Positions 18,201-26,557 are shown, numbered from the stretch's first letter. The stretch is 64,000 bases of DNA from Hydrogenophaga sp. (GCA_018333605.1 JAGXSV010000083.1:91654-155653); one strand, 5' to 3'. A program made the numbers and translations. The notes: generated from the sequence alone by a model not told the origin.

Positions 18201-20219
18201 TGGAATGGCGGGAGGCACCACTGCCTTGAGCGCTGCCACGTTTCTTTGGAACGACGAGTCCCCCTTGACCGCGGCTTCGGCGATTCGGAGCTTTTCCCTC
18301 ACGGGTCCACTTAGGTACTCCATCGAATCGACCCACTTGCCGCTTCGCGGATCCTGGTAGATCCGTTCACTGGCCAGCAGCCGCTCGACCACCTCCTCTT
18401 CAGGCACACCCATCGCGCCGGCCATCCACGCTGTGTCCATCCGCCCGAAGCGGTTGTAGGACAGCGCAATCGCGTCTTCGATGGTGTCCGCGCTCTCCTT
18501 GAGCACAGCGTTGGACACGGTGCTTTCCTGGAAGATGTCAGCCTTCAGAGCAGCTTCCTGCTCGTCGTCCCAGATCTCCAGGGACCACAACAGCGGCGCG
18601 TGGCTGTCGTTGCGGTACAAGCGCCGGTTTCCAGCGTCCAGGAGAAAGCCATGCTGCTTGACGAAGGCATCGTAGAGCCGATTGAGCTCAGCGCGATACT
18701 GCTGGGCTGCGTTGCTCTTGACCGAATCGGCCTCCAGCAGCTGCAGCACGCAGTCCCTGATGCGTGTCATTCCCTCGATCCGTCGCAGCTGATGGGCTGG
18801 ATAGTTCTCGGTGTCGGACACGCCGTTTCTGCCATCGATAAGCATCAGGCGCCCCTCTTCGTCGAAGAAGAACCCGTGGGCTACGTAGCTCTTGAGCCCC
18901 TTGGGGTCTGCTACCCGTTGCACAGGACCATCGCTGACGTTGATGGTGCTATCGAAGGTCCCCTGAATGCATGCTTCCTCGCTGAGCGCCATCAGTCGCT
19001 TTTGCCAGTCATCGTGCGCTTCGACGCCCAGCCGCGTGCCCCAGCGATTGCTCGCGAGGCTGTACTTGCCGAGAACCCAATGGGGGTTCTTCACGAAAAG
19101 GGCGTTGACCTTCGAGGACTCAACCCAATACGTGTAGTTGGCGGTGCAGTATTCCCTTGCGGGGTTGGCCTTGTTGGGCAGTTCAAAGTTGTTGTCCCAG
19201 GGACCAACCTCGACTGACTTGTGTCGCCGCTGCAGGATGAGGACATCTGCAACAACGTCGGTGCCGCCGAGCCTTGCAAAGGCAGCCGAAGGCAGCCGGA
19301 TGGCCATCTTCAGCTCCGCGCGTGAGCACAGGTGGGCCAGGAACTCCCGCGAGCCGTTCTCCAGCGTTGAGCTGGTGGTGATCAGCGCCACAATCCCGCC
19401 CGGTCGCACCAGTTCGATGGACTTGATCAGGAAGTAGTTGTGGATGTTCAGCTTGAGCTTGTCCAGGCGGGCGTCGCTCACCCGGTAGTTGCCGAATGGT
19501 GCGTTGCCGATCACCAGATCAAAGCGGCCGTTTTCACGGCTGCCCAGATCCTGCAGCCCAATGGGCATGACGGTGGTCTGCCGGTCTGCATAGAGCTCGT
19601 CTGCCAGCGCTGCCGTGATGGGATCAGGGTCGATCATCACCACTCGGCTGTCCTGCCGCAAATCCTCGGGCATGGCACCAATAAAGTTGCCCGTTCCGCA
19701 GGAAGGATCCAGCAATCGGCCTCCTTTGAATCCCATGCGTTGGACGATTCTCCAAATGGCCCGCACCACGGATGGTTCCGTGTAGTAGGCCGAAAGCACC
19801 GATTCCAATGCACCGTCGTACTCTGCGGTCGTGAGCAATTCCCGAAGGCGCTGCTGTTCTTGCGGGTGCTTGGTGCTGGCTGCAAAGACATCAGAGAGAC
19901 CGCCCCAGCCGCTGTAGGCGACCATGGCACGCTTCTCTTCATCTGTGGCGACCATACGGCCCTCTGCACGCATGGTGCGAAGGGTTTCGATGGCCCTGAT
20001 GTTTGCTGCGATCTTGGAGCTTTCGGTGCTCAGGTGCGCCAGCATTTCATCCCGGAGGACGAAGAGATCGCGCGCTGGCTTGCGGGGTTTGACCACGCTA
20101 TCGACGGCCACCTGAATCTCACTCTTGCATGCCGGTGCCTCCTGGACGGGCCTTTCGAGAACTTCGAAGTCCAGAAAGTCGAACAAGGACGTTTGGCGTT
20201 CATCAATTTTTCGTTTCAT
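15246..20219 (-). CDS. DarB-like N6-adenine methylase/helicase fusion (antirestriction family)
   Basis: This 1657-aa protein combines two enzymes. The N-terminal half has an N6-methylase: LLDPSCGTGNFIGAMP (SAM-binding) near 168 and VIGNAPFGN in the NPPF catalytic position near 236. The C-terminal half is an SF2 helicase: AVGGGKTLIQICVA near 866, VLVDEADLFKN near 1025, FATATPISNTIGEMF, and DGRIIRQGNMNEEVWIYRYATEATFDVY at the end. Phage P1 DarB and large plasmid proteins of this build protect DNA in cis from type I restriction. The alanine in NAPF may alter or reduce methylation. It is the largest gene in the leader-controlled block. Confidence 0.85.
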   Translation of the reverse strand: MKRKIDERQTSLFDFLDFEVLERPVQEAPACKSEIQVAVDSVVKPRKPARDLFVLRDEMLAHLSTESSKIAANIRAIETLRTMRAEGRMVATDEEKRAMVAYSGWGGLSDVFAASTKHPQEQQRLRELLTTAEYDGALESVLSAYYTEPSVVRAIWRIVQRMGFKGGRLLDPSCGTGNFIGAMPEDLRQDSRVVMIDPDPITAALADELYADRQTTVMPIGLQDLGSRENGRFDLVIGNAPFGNYRVSDARLDKLKLNIHNYFLIKSIELVRPGGIVALITTSSTLENGSREFLAHLCSRAELKMAIRLPSAAFARLGGTDVVADVLILQRRHKSVEVGPWDNNFELPNKANPAREYCTANYTYWVESSKVNALFVKNPHWVLGKYSLASNRWGTRLGVEAHDDWQKRLMALSEEACIQGTFDSTINVSDGPVQRVADPKGLKSYVAHGFFFDEEGRLMLIDGRNGVSDTENYPAHQLRRIEGMTRIRDCVLQLLEADSVKSNAAQQYRAELNRLYDAFVKQHGFLLDAGNRRLYRNDSHAPLLWSLEIWDDEQEAALKADIFQESTVSNAVLKESADTIEDAIALSYNRFGRMDTAWMAGAMGVPEEEVVERLLASERIYQDPRSGKWVDSMEYLSGPVREKLRIAEAAVKGDSSFQRNVAALKAVVPPAIPLEQVGIKLGVPWIGEEHVRQWLEETFKIGRRFSGEHSNFSYYSVEVTQVVETASWVISFRHPKHETFTTTWGTSRKNFWDILGNLLNQQTPEVYDTIEVDGKERRVINKDESLAAQDKARTIEKSFVDWLMSDKDRSAALQEKYNMLYNGHVNRSYDGSHLVIPGLSAAITLRDAQKDSIWRGIVSGNTLYALAVGGGKTLIQICVAQELKRLGVANKPILVVPNHMLEAFAGEYLRAFPRAKVLAASKDDLVGDARRELLMRISTNDWDCVIVTHATFGRIGLSEAVVREFISEQKLKAREAVMGVTDQNVVREASRAAKMVETKLESLVSNEKDSGVLGFEQLGIDTVLVDEADLFKNLFFFTKKKRIPGISSSCSSRALDLYLKSRVIFEKRSNDGYGLCFATATPISNTIGEMFIMQTYLQEERLRELHIDSFDAWAANFAREVTCVEVKPEGSGYRLHTRFASFVNVPELMLIFREVAEIRTKKQLNLPEPKLVGGSHTVVTVPPTEGQRRFVQSLVERAERVRTGEVKPEVDNMLCITNDGRKAALDMRCVNPTLVPEPGTKVEACIERVYWHWEKSIQERLTQLVFCDLSVPGNSFSVYEHIKAALIAKGVPAEEIAFAQDFKTDKQKAQLHRMVRAGKKRVLIGSTELMGFGTNVQDRLVAKHDLDAPWRPRDVEQRDGRIIRQGNMNEEVWIYRYATEATFDVYMWQGLERKANFIAQVMENNGSVRTVEDVSMQALSFAEVKALASGNPMVIEKAGVDAEVARLQALKSVHDNEQYKNRREVSYLEMGIASARDHLQNVRSLGERARVDGRGFEVDGNRFADFENCAEAVLKRGQKIRKFLKDYRDRRSSHEPHVLLQLGNVVIEIEEVWNAGPVEQVRLQSEAFTMRLRALPRNRQDLIEYFKPSWFAEEIAHQAQKTEARLLELQGRLLERQRADCPFVYEKKLQLLLERQAEIDSMLEINADDVSALAMAD

Positions 20220-20220
20220 G

Positions 20221-20260
20221 TCGTTTTCCTTTCCCGATGCCCGGGTGGTTGTGAAAACGA
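20221..20260 (-). promoter_or_regulatory. SD-hairpin leader (DarB-like gene)
   Basis: Outer arms TCGTTTTC / GAAAACGA (8 bp), CAACCA, inner CCCG-GGCAT-CGGG, AAAG. The arm sequence is quite unlike the usual CTCCTT, yet pairing is kept. Hairpin A at 20271-20302 has one central G.G mismatch. Confidence 0.8.
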
Positions 20261-20337
20261 CGGCTCAGAGCCATTCATCAGGGGTCAAGCCCTCATGAAT
20301 GGGTCCGTGGTGGTGGTGGTGACTGATGGTCACTGAG

Positions 20338-20366
20338 CACGCACATCCTCATAAGATGTGCGTGCC
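20338..20366 (-). repeat. 11-bp inverted repeat after the PAPS-reductase-like gene
   Basis: GCACGCACATC and its exact reverse complement with a 7-base loop, 13 bases past the stop at 20379. There is no T run, so it may be a weak terminator or an mRNA 3'-end stabiliser. Confidence 0.5.
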
Positions 20367-20378
20367 AAGCGACTGCTC

Positions 20379-21419
20379 TCAGGTAGGACCTGCCGATTCA
20401 CCGAAAGCACCTTTGGGCAGCTCCCAGTTCTCTCCGACATAGACCTCCATCGTCATCTCTCGCGAGTTGGCGGCATCGATCCACTTCTGCTCGCACTCAT
20501 AGGGAGTCCCCATGTCGGCCAGCTGGTCGACTGAGTGCTTGCGTTGGATCGTCACGCCAAAGCGTTTCTCGTAGGTGCTGATGCTGTCGAAGGCATCGGG
20601 TGCGACGAGCCTGATGGTTGCCCATTGGTTCTTGCTGCCGAAGATGCACTGCCTGCAGCTCAGACGCCCCCAACCCAGGTGATATCCAGGGTGAGCCCGA
20701 ATGCCATGGCGCCGGATGATGTCCCAGACCTGCTCCTCAAGCCAGGCATGAATGGGGCGCCAATGGTCGATATGCCGTTGGTGTTGGCGCCCATGCCGCA
20801 GATCCGCTCGATGCGTCTCGCAGGTCCTGTACTTGGCTCGCGCCGCGCTCTCCTGCGCTCGCTCCCCGGTCACCACCAAGGTCTTGCCTGATCGATACCG
20901 CTGGTCATGCCTCAGGTACGTCGACCCGATGTCGATTTTGAGGTACGCCGAGCACCATCTTGTCGACAGATCGGCGCTGACCTGCGGGAACTTCAAGCGA
21001 GTGCCAGCAGGCCCCTGTCCGCCATGAGCGACATGGCCGCCTTTGCCGTCGGGGATCATCACTGCACCCGTGGGACTGTTCTGACGCTGCATCTCCTTCT
21101 CGAAACCGCCAGCCCGCCAGCTCGTCTCAAAGGACATGCCAAGGTGGTCGGCCACCGCCTTGCAGTACGCCTCTGTCACAGGCCAGTCCATGAGCTTCGA
21201 GCCTTCAGCACCATCCACCAAGTGGTGGTGTAGCACGATGTTCCCGGCAGGCACACCGATCTCCAGGAGGTGGAGCACACAGGCCAGGGAGTCCTTTCCA
21301 CCCGAAAAGAAAACGACGTATCGGTCGTAGCTCAGGGGATCGAAGGGGGCCTCAGGTGACGACTGGCCTTGCTCGTGAGCGCCCTCGGACGCCCACAGAT
21401 CTCGTTGCACGTAGTCCAT
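20379..21419 (-). CDS. PAPS-reductase/PP-loop family protein (plasmid type)
   Basis: A 346-aa protein with the PP-loop FFSGGKDSLACVLHLLE near residue 35, which binds ATP for adenylation of a substrate. Downstream are VVTGERAQESAARAKY and the cysteine-rich SCRQCIFGSKNQWATIR, typical of PAPS-reductase-like proteins of phages and plasmids. Sulfur activation or nucleotide/RNA thiolation is the family theme; the substrate is unknown. The ATG at 21419 sits after GGAGAA in the leader. Earlier in-frame ATGs fall inside the hairpins. A second PP-loop protein is at 49417-51144. Confidence 0.75.
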   Translation of the reverse strand: MDYVQRDLWASEGAHEQGQSSPEAPFDPLSYDRYVVFFSGGKDSLACVLHLLEIGVPAGNIVLHHHLVDGAEGSKLMDWPVTEAYCKAVADHLGMSFETSWRAGGFEKEMQRQNSPTGAVMIPDGKGGHVAHGGQGPAGTRLKFPQVSADLSTRWCSAYLKIDIGSTYLRHDQRYRSGKTLVVTGERAQESAARAKYRTCETHRADLRHGRQHQRHIDHWRPIHAWLEEQVWDIIRRHGIRAHPGYHLGWGRLSCRQCIFGSKNQWATIRLVAPDAFDSISTYEKRFGVTIQRKHSVDQLADMGTPYECEQKWIDAANSREMTMEVYVGENWELPKGAFGESAGPT

Positions 21420-21420
21420 T

Positions 21421-21456
21421 GCTTTCTCCATTCCCCATACGGGGTGTTCTGAAAGC
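21421..21456 (-). promoter_or_regulatory. SD-hairpin leader (PAPS-reductase-like gene)
   Basis: Outer arms GCTTTC / GAAAGC, AGAACA, inner CCCC-GTAT-GGGG, AATG. Hairpin A at 21468-21504 is a perfect 12-bp stem. Its upstream arm also pairs with the preceding AGTGGCCC in a TTCG-loop hairpin (21499-21518), so the two are mutually exclusive. Confidence 0.82.
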
Positions 21457-21548
21457 GATGGCGTAGAGCCACTCTCATGGAGTCGGTAACCACATGAGAG
21501 TGGCCCCGAAGGGCCACTAGATGAAGGCGTTCTCAAGCTCAGAATCGA

Positions 21549-21740
21549 TCACGCCGGCGTCCCGAGGTCATCCTTGTCCGCCAGGCAGATCCTGTCGCTG
21601 ACTTTCAGCACACTCGCCTTGTCGCAGGACTGCATGAACGCATTGGCCAGGGCCGCTCCATTGGGCGTATTCGGGAAGTCAGCCAACAACGAAAAGCGTC
21701 TTCCATAGAGCGTAACGGTTCCTGGAGGTGTCGCACTCAC
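21549..21740 (-). CDS. Small hypothetical protein (GTG start)
   Basis: A 63-aa protein (VTLYGRRFSLLADFPNTPNGAALANAF, then ICLADKDDLG). It starts at a GTG 3 bases after the upstream stop and is the third gene of a unit. The pattern resembles short plasmid proteins of unknown role. Confidence 0.55.
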   Translation of the reverse strand: MSATPPGTVTLYGRRFSLLADFPNTPNGAALANAFMQSCDKASVLKVSDRICLADKDDLGTPA

Positions 21741-21743
21741 GGA

Positions 21744-21998
21744 TCAATCCCTCCCAAAGGCGATCACGCGCTGACGGCGTTCATGCCGACGCTGTGCGGA
21801 CAGAACGGGGGGAGTCTTCCACGGAAGCCACTTATCGACAATGCCGGCGCGGCGATTGATCCGTTCGTGGATCGAGCCATCGGCAATACTGGCCAGCCAA
21901 CGGTAGCGCGCTGCGGTGTTGTAGACCATGCCCCGGCCGTCGAAGTGGCAGCGTTTGGGCGCACGAGCGAGGAAATCCCGAATCTCGTTGACATCCAT
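21744..21998 (-). CDS. Small basic hypothetical protein
   Basis: An 84-aa protein (MDVNEIRDFLARAPKRCHFDGRG, RYRWLASIADGSIHERINRR, ending in a basic tail). It starts 2 bases after the upstream stop, middle gene of a three-gene unit. No domain was recognised. Confidence 0.55.
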   Translation of the reverse strand: MDVNEIRDFLARAPKRCHFDGRGMVYNTAARYRWLASIADGSIHERINRRAGIVDKWLPWKTPPVLSAQRRHERRQRVIAFGRD

Positions 21999-22000
21999 GC

Positions 22001-22282
22001 TCAGGCCTCCTCAATCGGTGTATCCGAGACGCAGACCGAGTTTATGAAGACCACCTGATCGTGCTGCAACAACAGAGCCTTGCGTGCCAGCGCCGCTTGT
22101 TGCTCGCTCATGCGATGCCGCTGGACCTCCGCATCCCACATTTCCTGCTCGAACGCAGAAATTGCAGCTTTGCGATCAGGAACGTGAAAGATCAGGATAC
22201 TGTCCTCCTCATCTCCAGGGATTCGCCCTGTGACAGCCCAGTACCGGTTGCCAGTCCCCTGCTCGCTGTGTGATGTGTTCAT
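22001..22282 (-). CDS. Small hypothetical protein with SD-hairpin leader
   Basis: A 93-aa protein with a beta-strand start (RYWAVTGRIPGDEEDSILIFHV) and a helical middle (FEQEMWDAEVQRHRMSEQQAALARKALLL). It leads the three-gene unit 22001-21744-21549. No domain was recognised. Confidence 0.6.
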   Translation of the reverse strand: MNTSHSEQGTGNRYWAVTGRIPGDEEDSILIFHVPDRKAAISAFEQEMWDAEVQRHRMSEQQAALARKALLLQHDQVVFINSVCVSDTPIEEA

Positions 22283-22286
22283 GTGT

Positions 22287-22322
22287 TTGCCTTTCCCTCA
22301 TCCGAGGTGGTTGAAAAGGCAA
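22287..22322 (-). promoter_or_regulatory. SD-hairpin leader (93-aa gene)
   Basis: Outer arms TTGCCTTT / AAAGGCAA (8 bp), TCAACCA, inner CCTC-GGAT-GAGG, G. Both stems differ in sequence from the other copies but pair perfectly. A clear hairpin A was not found for this copy. Confidence 0.8.
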
Positions 22323-22433
22323 AAGCCACACGGATAAACGCCCAAGCGCTCAATCGTCTGGTCTTGCGCCAGTCTGAAGGCCCGCCAGCATATGGGCTGG
22401 CAGGCGTTCAGGTTGAAGTAAGGGGCGCTGTGA

Positions 22434-22823
22434 TCAGGCGTCGTCACCCGTCTGTGCCCGGTACAGGACCTCTGCAGTGATGCAAAGCAGTTCGTGGTCC
22501 TGCATAGCGGCATCATCAAGTGGTCGATATCCGATCACCGACTCGTAAAGCTCGTTCAGGCCCTGGCGACCGACAACCGTACGCTCAGCGATCACTTGGT
22601 CATTGAGGTCCAGAACCGTGATGCGGATGACATCCGTTGCGAAGTCTGCAACCTGAAGGTCTGGTCGATTTGGTGCGCTCACCTGGACATCACCCAGCGG
22701 CAGTTTGACCGGGCAAACGAGCGGCCCGGTAGGCTGACCACGCTCATCCACTGATGGTTGCAGCGCGATACCACCCTCTGCGATGCGGGCGAGGCGATAG
22801 TGTTGATCCATCTTCCCACTCAC
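22434..22823 (-). CDS. Hypothetical protein, coupled to the upstream gene
   Basis: A 129-aa protein (MDQHYRLARIAEGGIALQPS, VADFATDVIRITVLDLNDQVIAERTVVG). The first ATG overlaps the upstream stop (ATGA); a second start 12 bases later is possible. It has no leader and depends on coupling. A GCCAGC/GCTGGC hairpin follows at about 22380-22401. Confidence 0.6.
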   Translation of the reverse strand: MSGKMDQHYRLARIAEGGIALQPSVDERGQPTGPLVCPVKLPLGDVQVSAPNRPDLQVADFATDVIRITVLDLNDQVIAERTVVGRQGLNELYESVIGYRPLDDAAMQDHELLCITAEVLYRAQTGDDA

Positions 22824-23254
22824 GCCGGCAGGCGACGCTTCACTTCTGCGCCGATGCGTTCCATGATCGCCATGTGCCCGAGATTGGCCACGTCGATGAA
22901 CCTCCAGTAGGTGCGACCCAGTCTTGCGTAGATCGTTGTCATCCGGCCGCTGTAGCGCTCAGCGAACGCAAAGCTCTCACCCGCCGGTGTGCGCACCCAG
23001 TTGTCGGGCGGCAGCATCTCAAGAGCATCATTGAACTGATCTTCGCTGATCATCTCCGGCGACGTTCGCAGATGCGCTTCCTGTTGCTCGATGACCTCGT
23101 CAAAGTCACGCAGCTCGATCTTGGGATAGCGCTGGCGAATCTCCTCGATCGTTTCTCCGCTGTAGAGCCCCTTCCCTTCAGTGGTCATCTGGTCGATGAC
23201 TTCCGGGTAGCCGGCATCGTTGACATTGACGAACACCTGGTGCTTGAGTTCCAT
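22820..23254 (-). CDS. Hypothetical protein with SD-hairpin leader
   Basis: A 144-aa acidic protein (MELKHQVFVNVNDAGYPEVIDQM, YPKIELRDFDEVIEQQEAHL, TPAGESFAFAERYSGRMTTIYARLG). The end resembles short proteins that accompany plasmid establishment genes, but no named domain was seen. Start at 23254: AAGGAGA lies 9 bases upstream inside the leader. Confidence 0.6.
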   Translation of the reverse strand: MELKHQVFVNVNDAGYPEVIDQMTTEGKGLYSGETIEEIRQRYPKIELRDFDEVIEQQEAHLRTSPEMISEDQFNDALEMLPPDNWVRTPAGESFAFAERYSGRMTTIYARLGRTYWRFIDVANLGHMAIMERIGAEVKRRLPA

Positions 23255-23261
23255 GTCCAGT

Positions 23262-23302
23262 TCTCCTTGATGGTGCCGAATCCTCGGCGTTGATGAAGGA
23301 GA
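23262..23302 (-). promoter_or_regulatory. SD-hairpin leader (144-aa gene)
   Basis: Outer arms TCTCCTT / AAGGAGA, CATCAACG, inner CCGA-GGAT-TCGG. Hairpin A at 23311-23342 pairs 13 of 14 positions with one G.G mismatch. It abuts the terminator-like GCCTCC/GGAGGC hairpin (23340-23357). Confidence 0.82.
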
Positions 23303-23376
23303 GGCCAGTCGGCTTTCTTCAGCGTCTTCGCTCAAGAAAGCCTCCTGTGATGGAGGCGTGAAAGGCTGATCAGCAC

Positions 23377-24801
23377 TTATCCGGTGGCCAGCGCGAGCTG
23401 ATAAACCGGTGCGACATGCTGCCTTGTGCCAGATGCCTGGCGGTACCAGTTCAACAGGCTACTGCCAATTCTCTCGAACAGTGCCTTGACGGGCGTGAAC
23501 AGCACGCTTTGACCCAGCAGCTGGTGTGCCCTGCTCTGCGACATGCCCTCAATCAGGTGCTCAGGAATCTCTTTGATCCTGGCATGTTCGTTGGCTGTGA
23601 AGAGCCGGTAGACACCATCGCGCTCAGGATGCGCCAGCAAGGGGTCGGTGCTTCCACCCTTGGCATAGCCCTTGCGGAGCACTGGAACCTGACTGTCCCC
23701 TGGCTTGACGATTTGCATTGCAAATCCGTTCCCCTTCTCCTGGTCACGATGCTGCTTGACCTTGAGGTAGTTGAAGTCGCGCCAGGCCGGGTCGTCGGCC
23801 GGTACCGCCTCCATGACCTCGGCCAGCGTTCGCACTGCCGTGCAGACTGGCGTGAGGTTCTCAAGCTCGATTCCGATCCCCTGAGTAGCTGCCACGAGGA
23901 ACCAGCGCTTTCGATGCTCAAGAACACCGAAACTCTTGCCATCGAGCACCACCTCCTTGACAGCGTAGCCGCAGTCTCGCAAGTGCTGTCGCATGATCTG
24001 AGCCGAGGCGCTCTGCGCGTACTCAGTGACGCATTCGACGACCACCACAGAGGGCTGTGTGCGCTGGACCACCATCAGAAAGCTGGCTGCCAGGTGACCG
24101 ACTTCCGGGTGCTCCTCCATCATGCCCAACTTGCGCTTGGACACTCCGGCACGTGACGCCCCGGAACACGGGATACCCACTGCGAGGATGTCCACTTGAG
24201 GAATCTTGGACATGAGCCATTCATCTTGGACCACCTCCTGCATAGGCGCCCCAAGGCCCATCGTAGTGCCTTGCCAGACCTCGTTGTGCACGGAGGCGTG
24301 CTCCAGCAAGTCGGTGTCGATCTCGTTGGCTATGGCCAGCTGGGATTCGATGCCTGCCTGCTTGAGTCCGGTGTGAGCAGCGTTGTCCAAGATCCCACCT
24401 CCGTGAGACAGGGACGCCGTTGTCAGCCTGCCCTGGCTCAGGTTCTCCCGCAAGCGCGAAAGCCGCCGCAGGGCGTTGAGCTCCGATGCCATGGGCATCA
24501 TGCAGATCATGTTGTCCTGAATCACCAGTCTCACAGCAGCCAGCCCGTCCAGTGGATCGAGGGCGGCTTTGCTGTTGATGTCGATGACGGGAAGAACTTG
24601 GCCGTTGGCTTCCTTGCGGCTCACGCGGTATTGCCCTTGGGAATCCACGCGCAGAACCACCCGGCGGTTCTCGTGATCGGTGTGTCGGGAGTAGGTGACC
24701 CCCGCGCCAAAGCCGGCATCTGCCAGCACCTTCGTGTCAAGGTAGATACGCGGCGAACCTCGGTGTGTGGTGAGGTTGCGAATAATGTATCGCCTGATCA
24801 T
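23377..24801 (-). CDS. DNA (cytosine-5) methyltransferase
   Basis: A 474-aa protein with the C5-methylase motif series in order: a glycine-rich SAM-binding start (LSHGGGILDNAAHTGLKQAGI) near 125, the catalytic GIPCSGAS with Cys near 209, VVVECVTEY in place of the usual ENV, and the EHRKRWF version of the QxRxR motif. The variable target-recognition region follows. No cognate restriction gene is adjacent, so it is an orphan methylase, probably protecting the plasmid on entry. It has its own SD-hairpin leader. Confidence 0.88.
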   Translation of the reverse strand: MIRRYIIRNLTTHRGSPRIYLDTKVLADAGFGAGVTYSRHTDHENRRVVLRVDSQGQYRVSRKEANGQVLPVIDINSKAALDPLDGLAAVRLVIQDNMICMMPMASELNALRRLSRLRENLSQGRLTTASLSHGGGILDNAAHTGLKQAGIESQLAIANEIDTDLLEHASVHNEVWQGTTMGLGAPMQEVVQDEWLMSKIPQVDILAVGIPCSGASRAGVSKRKLGMMEEHPEVGHLAASFLMVVQRTQPSVVVVECVTEYAQSASAQIMRQHLRDCGYAVKEVVLDGKSFGVLEHRKRWFLVAATQGIGIELENLTPVCTAVRTLAEVMEAVPADDPAWRDFNYLKVKQHRDQEKGNGFAMQIVKPGDSQVPVLRKGYAKGGSTDPLLAHPERDGVYRLFTANEHARIKEIPEHLIEGMSQSRAHQLLGQSVLFTPVKALFERIGSSLLNWYRQASGTRQHVAPVYQLALATG

Positions 24802-24805
24802 GTTG

Positions 24806-24841
24806 CTCTCCTTTCTGCATCAGCAGTGATTGAAAGGAGAG
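24806..24841 (-). promoter_or_regulatory. SD-hairpin leader (C5 methylase)
   Basis: Outer arms CTCTCCTTT / AAAGGAGAG (9 bp), AATCA, inner CTGC-TGAT-GCAG. Hairpin A at 24853-24882 pairs 12 of 13 positions with one G.G mismatch. Confidence 0.85.
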
Positions 24842-24946
24842 TGCCCGTACGAGCCTTCCTCAGCCGCCAGGCTCAGGAAGGCCCACTTGACAAGCGCAGG
24901 AGCGCGTCATGCCTTGTCAAATCATCGTACGAACCATTTTGTTCTG

Positions 24947-24969
24947 CCTGTTCCGCAATTGCGAGTAGG
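24947..24969 (-). promoter_or_regulatory. Possible orphan leader copy
   Basis: On the minus strand, CCT, the palindromic core CGCAATTGCG and AGG resemble a shrunken leader. The ATG 10 bases on encodes only MVRTMI before a stop. It may be the relic of a lost gene; the similarity is weak. Confidence 0.25.
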
Positions 24970-25065
24970 GTGGCAGAAAGGCGCCGAAACTGAATTGATC
25001 GACGCAGCTCGATTTTCGCAGAAAACTATGCGCGCTGGCAAGGTTGCGTGCAAGCGCTTCATCTT

Positions 25066-25087
25066 GAGCGGACAAATTTGTCCGCTC
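25066..25087. promoter_or_regulatory. 22-bp perfect palindrome, copy 3
   Basis: Identical to copy 1. It overlaps the stop codon of the DUF882 gene (25086) and lies about 265 bases upstream of the methylase gene, so it could control the leftward block. Confidence 0.75.
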
Positions 25088-25709
25088 AGCGTCCTGTCCA
25101 GGACCGCAACCGACCATCGTCAATGTGGACAAACTCCCTTTGGACGTACAGCCCGACACCTCCCCCTTGGAGATACTTTGCCGCTTCCGCCATGCCTGAG
25201 GATGACATGCCTGGCATGCGGCCGTCCCATGCCCTTCCTTGCACATGGAGGCTGTTCCGAGCAGCCCCTTCGATGCGGCTGTTGGTTCTTCGACTGCGAT
25301 GTCCAGACGTTGTGATCAGAGGCTCATCAACCCCTTGAACCCTGGCGATTCCCTGAAGCCCACAAAGGATGTCCAGTAGCACAGGGGACATCTGCACGGC
25401 AGCGTCTTCCCGTACATCGCGCATGAGTCTGCAAATCTGAACATAGGGCTCCATCAGGAGCTGGCCGTTGGCGAAATAAACGCCCTTGAACTCTTCCACT
25501 CCGTTCGATGTATGGCGCCTCAACCAAAGGTGCCTCGGCAATGACCAGAAATCCCTTTCTCCGGCTCTCGCTAGAGCCGTTGGTGCGAAGAGGGAGCCAG
25601 CAAGAGCAGCAAAGGCCCCCTTCATCAGGCGCCTTCTTGCGTTCTGCCAGTCCAGCGATTGCTGCCCTGTAGGAGACGTTTTTTCATCAAAACAGCATGT
25701 CGTATCCAT
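25086..25709 (-). CDS. DUF882/peptidase M15-like exported protein
   Basis: A 207-aa protein with a twin-arginine-like signal (ARRRLMKGAFAALAGSLFAPTALA). The C-terminal part has ITTSGHRSRRTN, then NSLHVQGRAWDGRM and FVHIDDG. This is the HxxxxxxD...H layout of DUF882/M15-type zinc peptidases that trim peptidoglycan cross-links (YcbK-like); the usual GxAxD here reads GRAWDGRM. It could aid cell-wall passage by the nearby secretion apparatus. The start is uncertain: GGGGGAA precedes the chosen ATG. Confidence 0.7.
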   Translation of the reverse strand: MDTTCCFDEKTSPTGQQSLDWQNARRRLMKGAFAALAGSLFAPTALARAGERDFWSLPRHLWLRRHTSNGVEEFKGVYFANGQLLMEPYVQICRLMRDVREDAAVQMSPVLLDILCGLQGIARVQGVDEPLITTSGHRSRRTNSRIEGAARNSLHVQGRAWDGRMPGMSSSGMAEAAKYLQGGGVGLYVQREFVHIDDGRLRSWTGR

Positions 25710-25982
25710 CAACAATTCCCCCATGACAAGAACACACGGTCGACCTAGCCCAGTGAAGCGCGACGAGGTAAGTGAAGGTGGGGGGCCAGCCATTCGATGG
25801 CATGAGCATCCAAGCGCCAACCGCGTACTGGCCACCACGATTGCCAAAGACTGGGCAAAAACCGGGCAGAGGTATTGGCCCCCTTTTCATCGCAAGCCCA
25901 CTGTGCACCTCGCAAAGGTATCCCCAAGCCAGCCACCCTTGGCTATCGAAAGAACGCTCGATACAGCCGGAATTTGACTCCC

Positions 25983-26525
25983 ATGACCTTGAACATCTTC
26001 AGCATCAACGGCAAAGCTCATGAGTGCCTGGAACTCAGGACCCGGGCAGACATGACCGTCTGGATTGCCGAACACCACGCGCATGTCTTCGACGGTGGGG
26101 TCGGCCCTGAACTTGTCTTCACACCCTTTGACTTGGTGAAGGACAGCCCCATCTTGATCAGCAACGACATGCATGCCTACGCGATGTCGCCAGCTGGGTG
26201 GTTTCATGCGCGGCTGTACAACGTAGCCATCAACGTCGACCGGTACCTGATGTACACAGAGCGAACAAACAAGGAGGGGATCGCCCGGTTGCTACCCTTT
26301 CACATGTGCCTGCAGAACGGTTCTCTCGCAGGTTCCCAGGTGAAACATCCCCTACCTCTTCCCTCCCTGACGAGGACAAAGCCACTCTCGCCAAGTGCCG
26401 TGAAGATGCACCGAAACAACGCTCGGCTGCTAAGGAGCCTGCACTCGTCACACGAGTGGCAGTTGCTTCCAGAATCCGACCACTTCTGTCGGGTGATCGC
26501 CACTACCTCAATTGTTGCCGCTTGA
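25983..26525 (+). CDS. Hypothetical protein on the opposite strand to the cluster
   Basis: A 180-aa protein, one of very few plus-strand genes between 13.5 and 53.6 kb. The first 110 residues look protein-like (MTLNIFSINGKAHECLELRT, FDLVKDSPILISNDMHAYAM, VAINVDRYLMYTERTNKEGI). The rest is Ser/Arg-rich and less convincing, so the gene may be truncated or frameshifted. No family was recognised. Confidence 0.35.
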   Translation: MTLNIFSINGKAHECLELRTRADMTVWIAEHHAHVFDGGVGPELVFTPFDLVKDSPILISNDMHAYAMSPAGWFHARLYNVAINVDRYLMYTERTNKEGIARLLPFHMCLQNGSLAGSQVKHPLPLPSLTRTKPLSPSAVKMHRNNARLLRSLHSSHEWQLLPESDHFCRVIATTSIVAA

Positions 26526-26557
26526 CCAGTTTCAGTGAGGAGCCGAGTGAGTCCCGG

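Noticed and set aside
19440..20336. Plus-strand frame of 298 codons opposite the methylase-helicase
   Set aside because: Antisense to a gene with clear methylase motifs; no independent signature.
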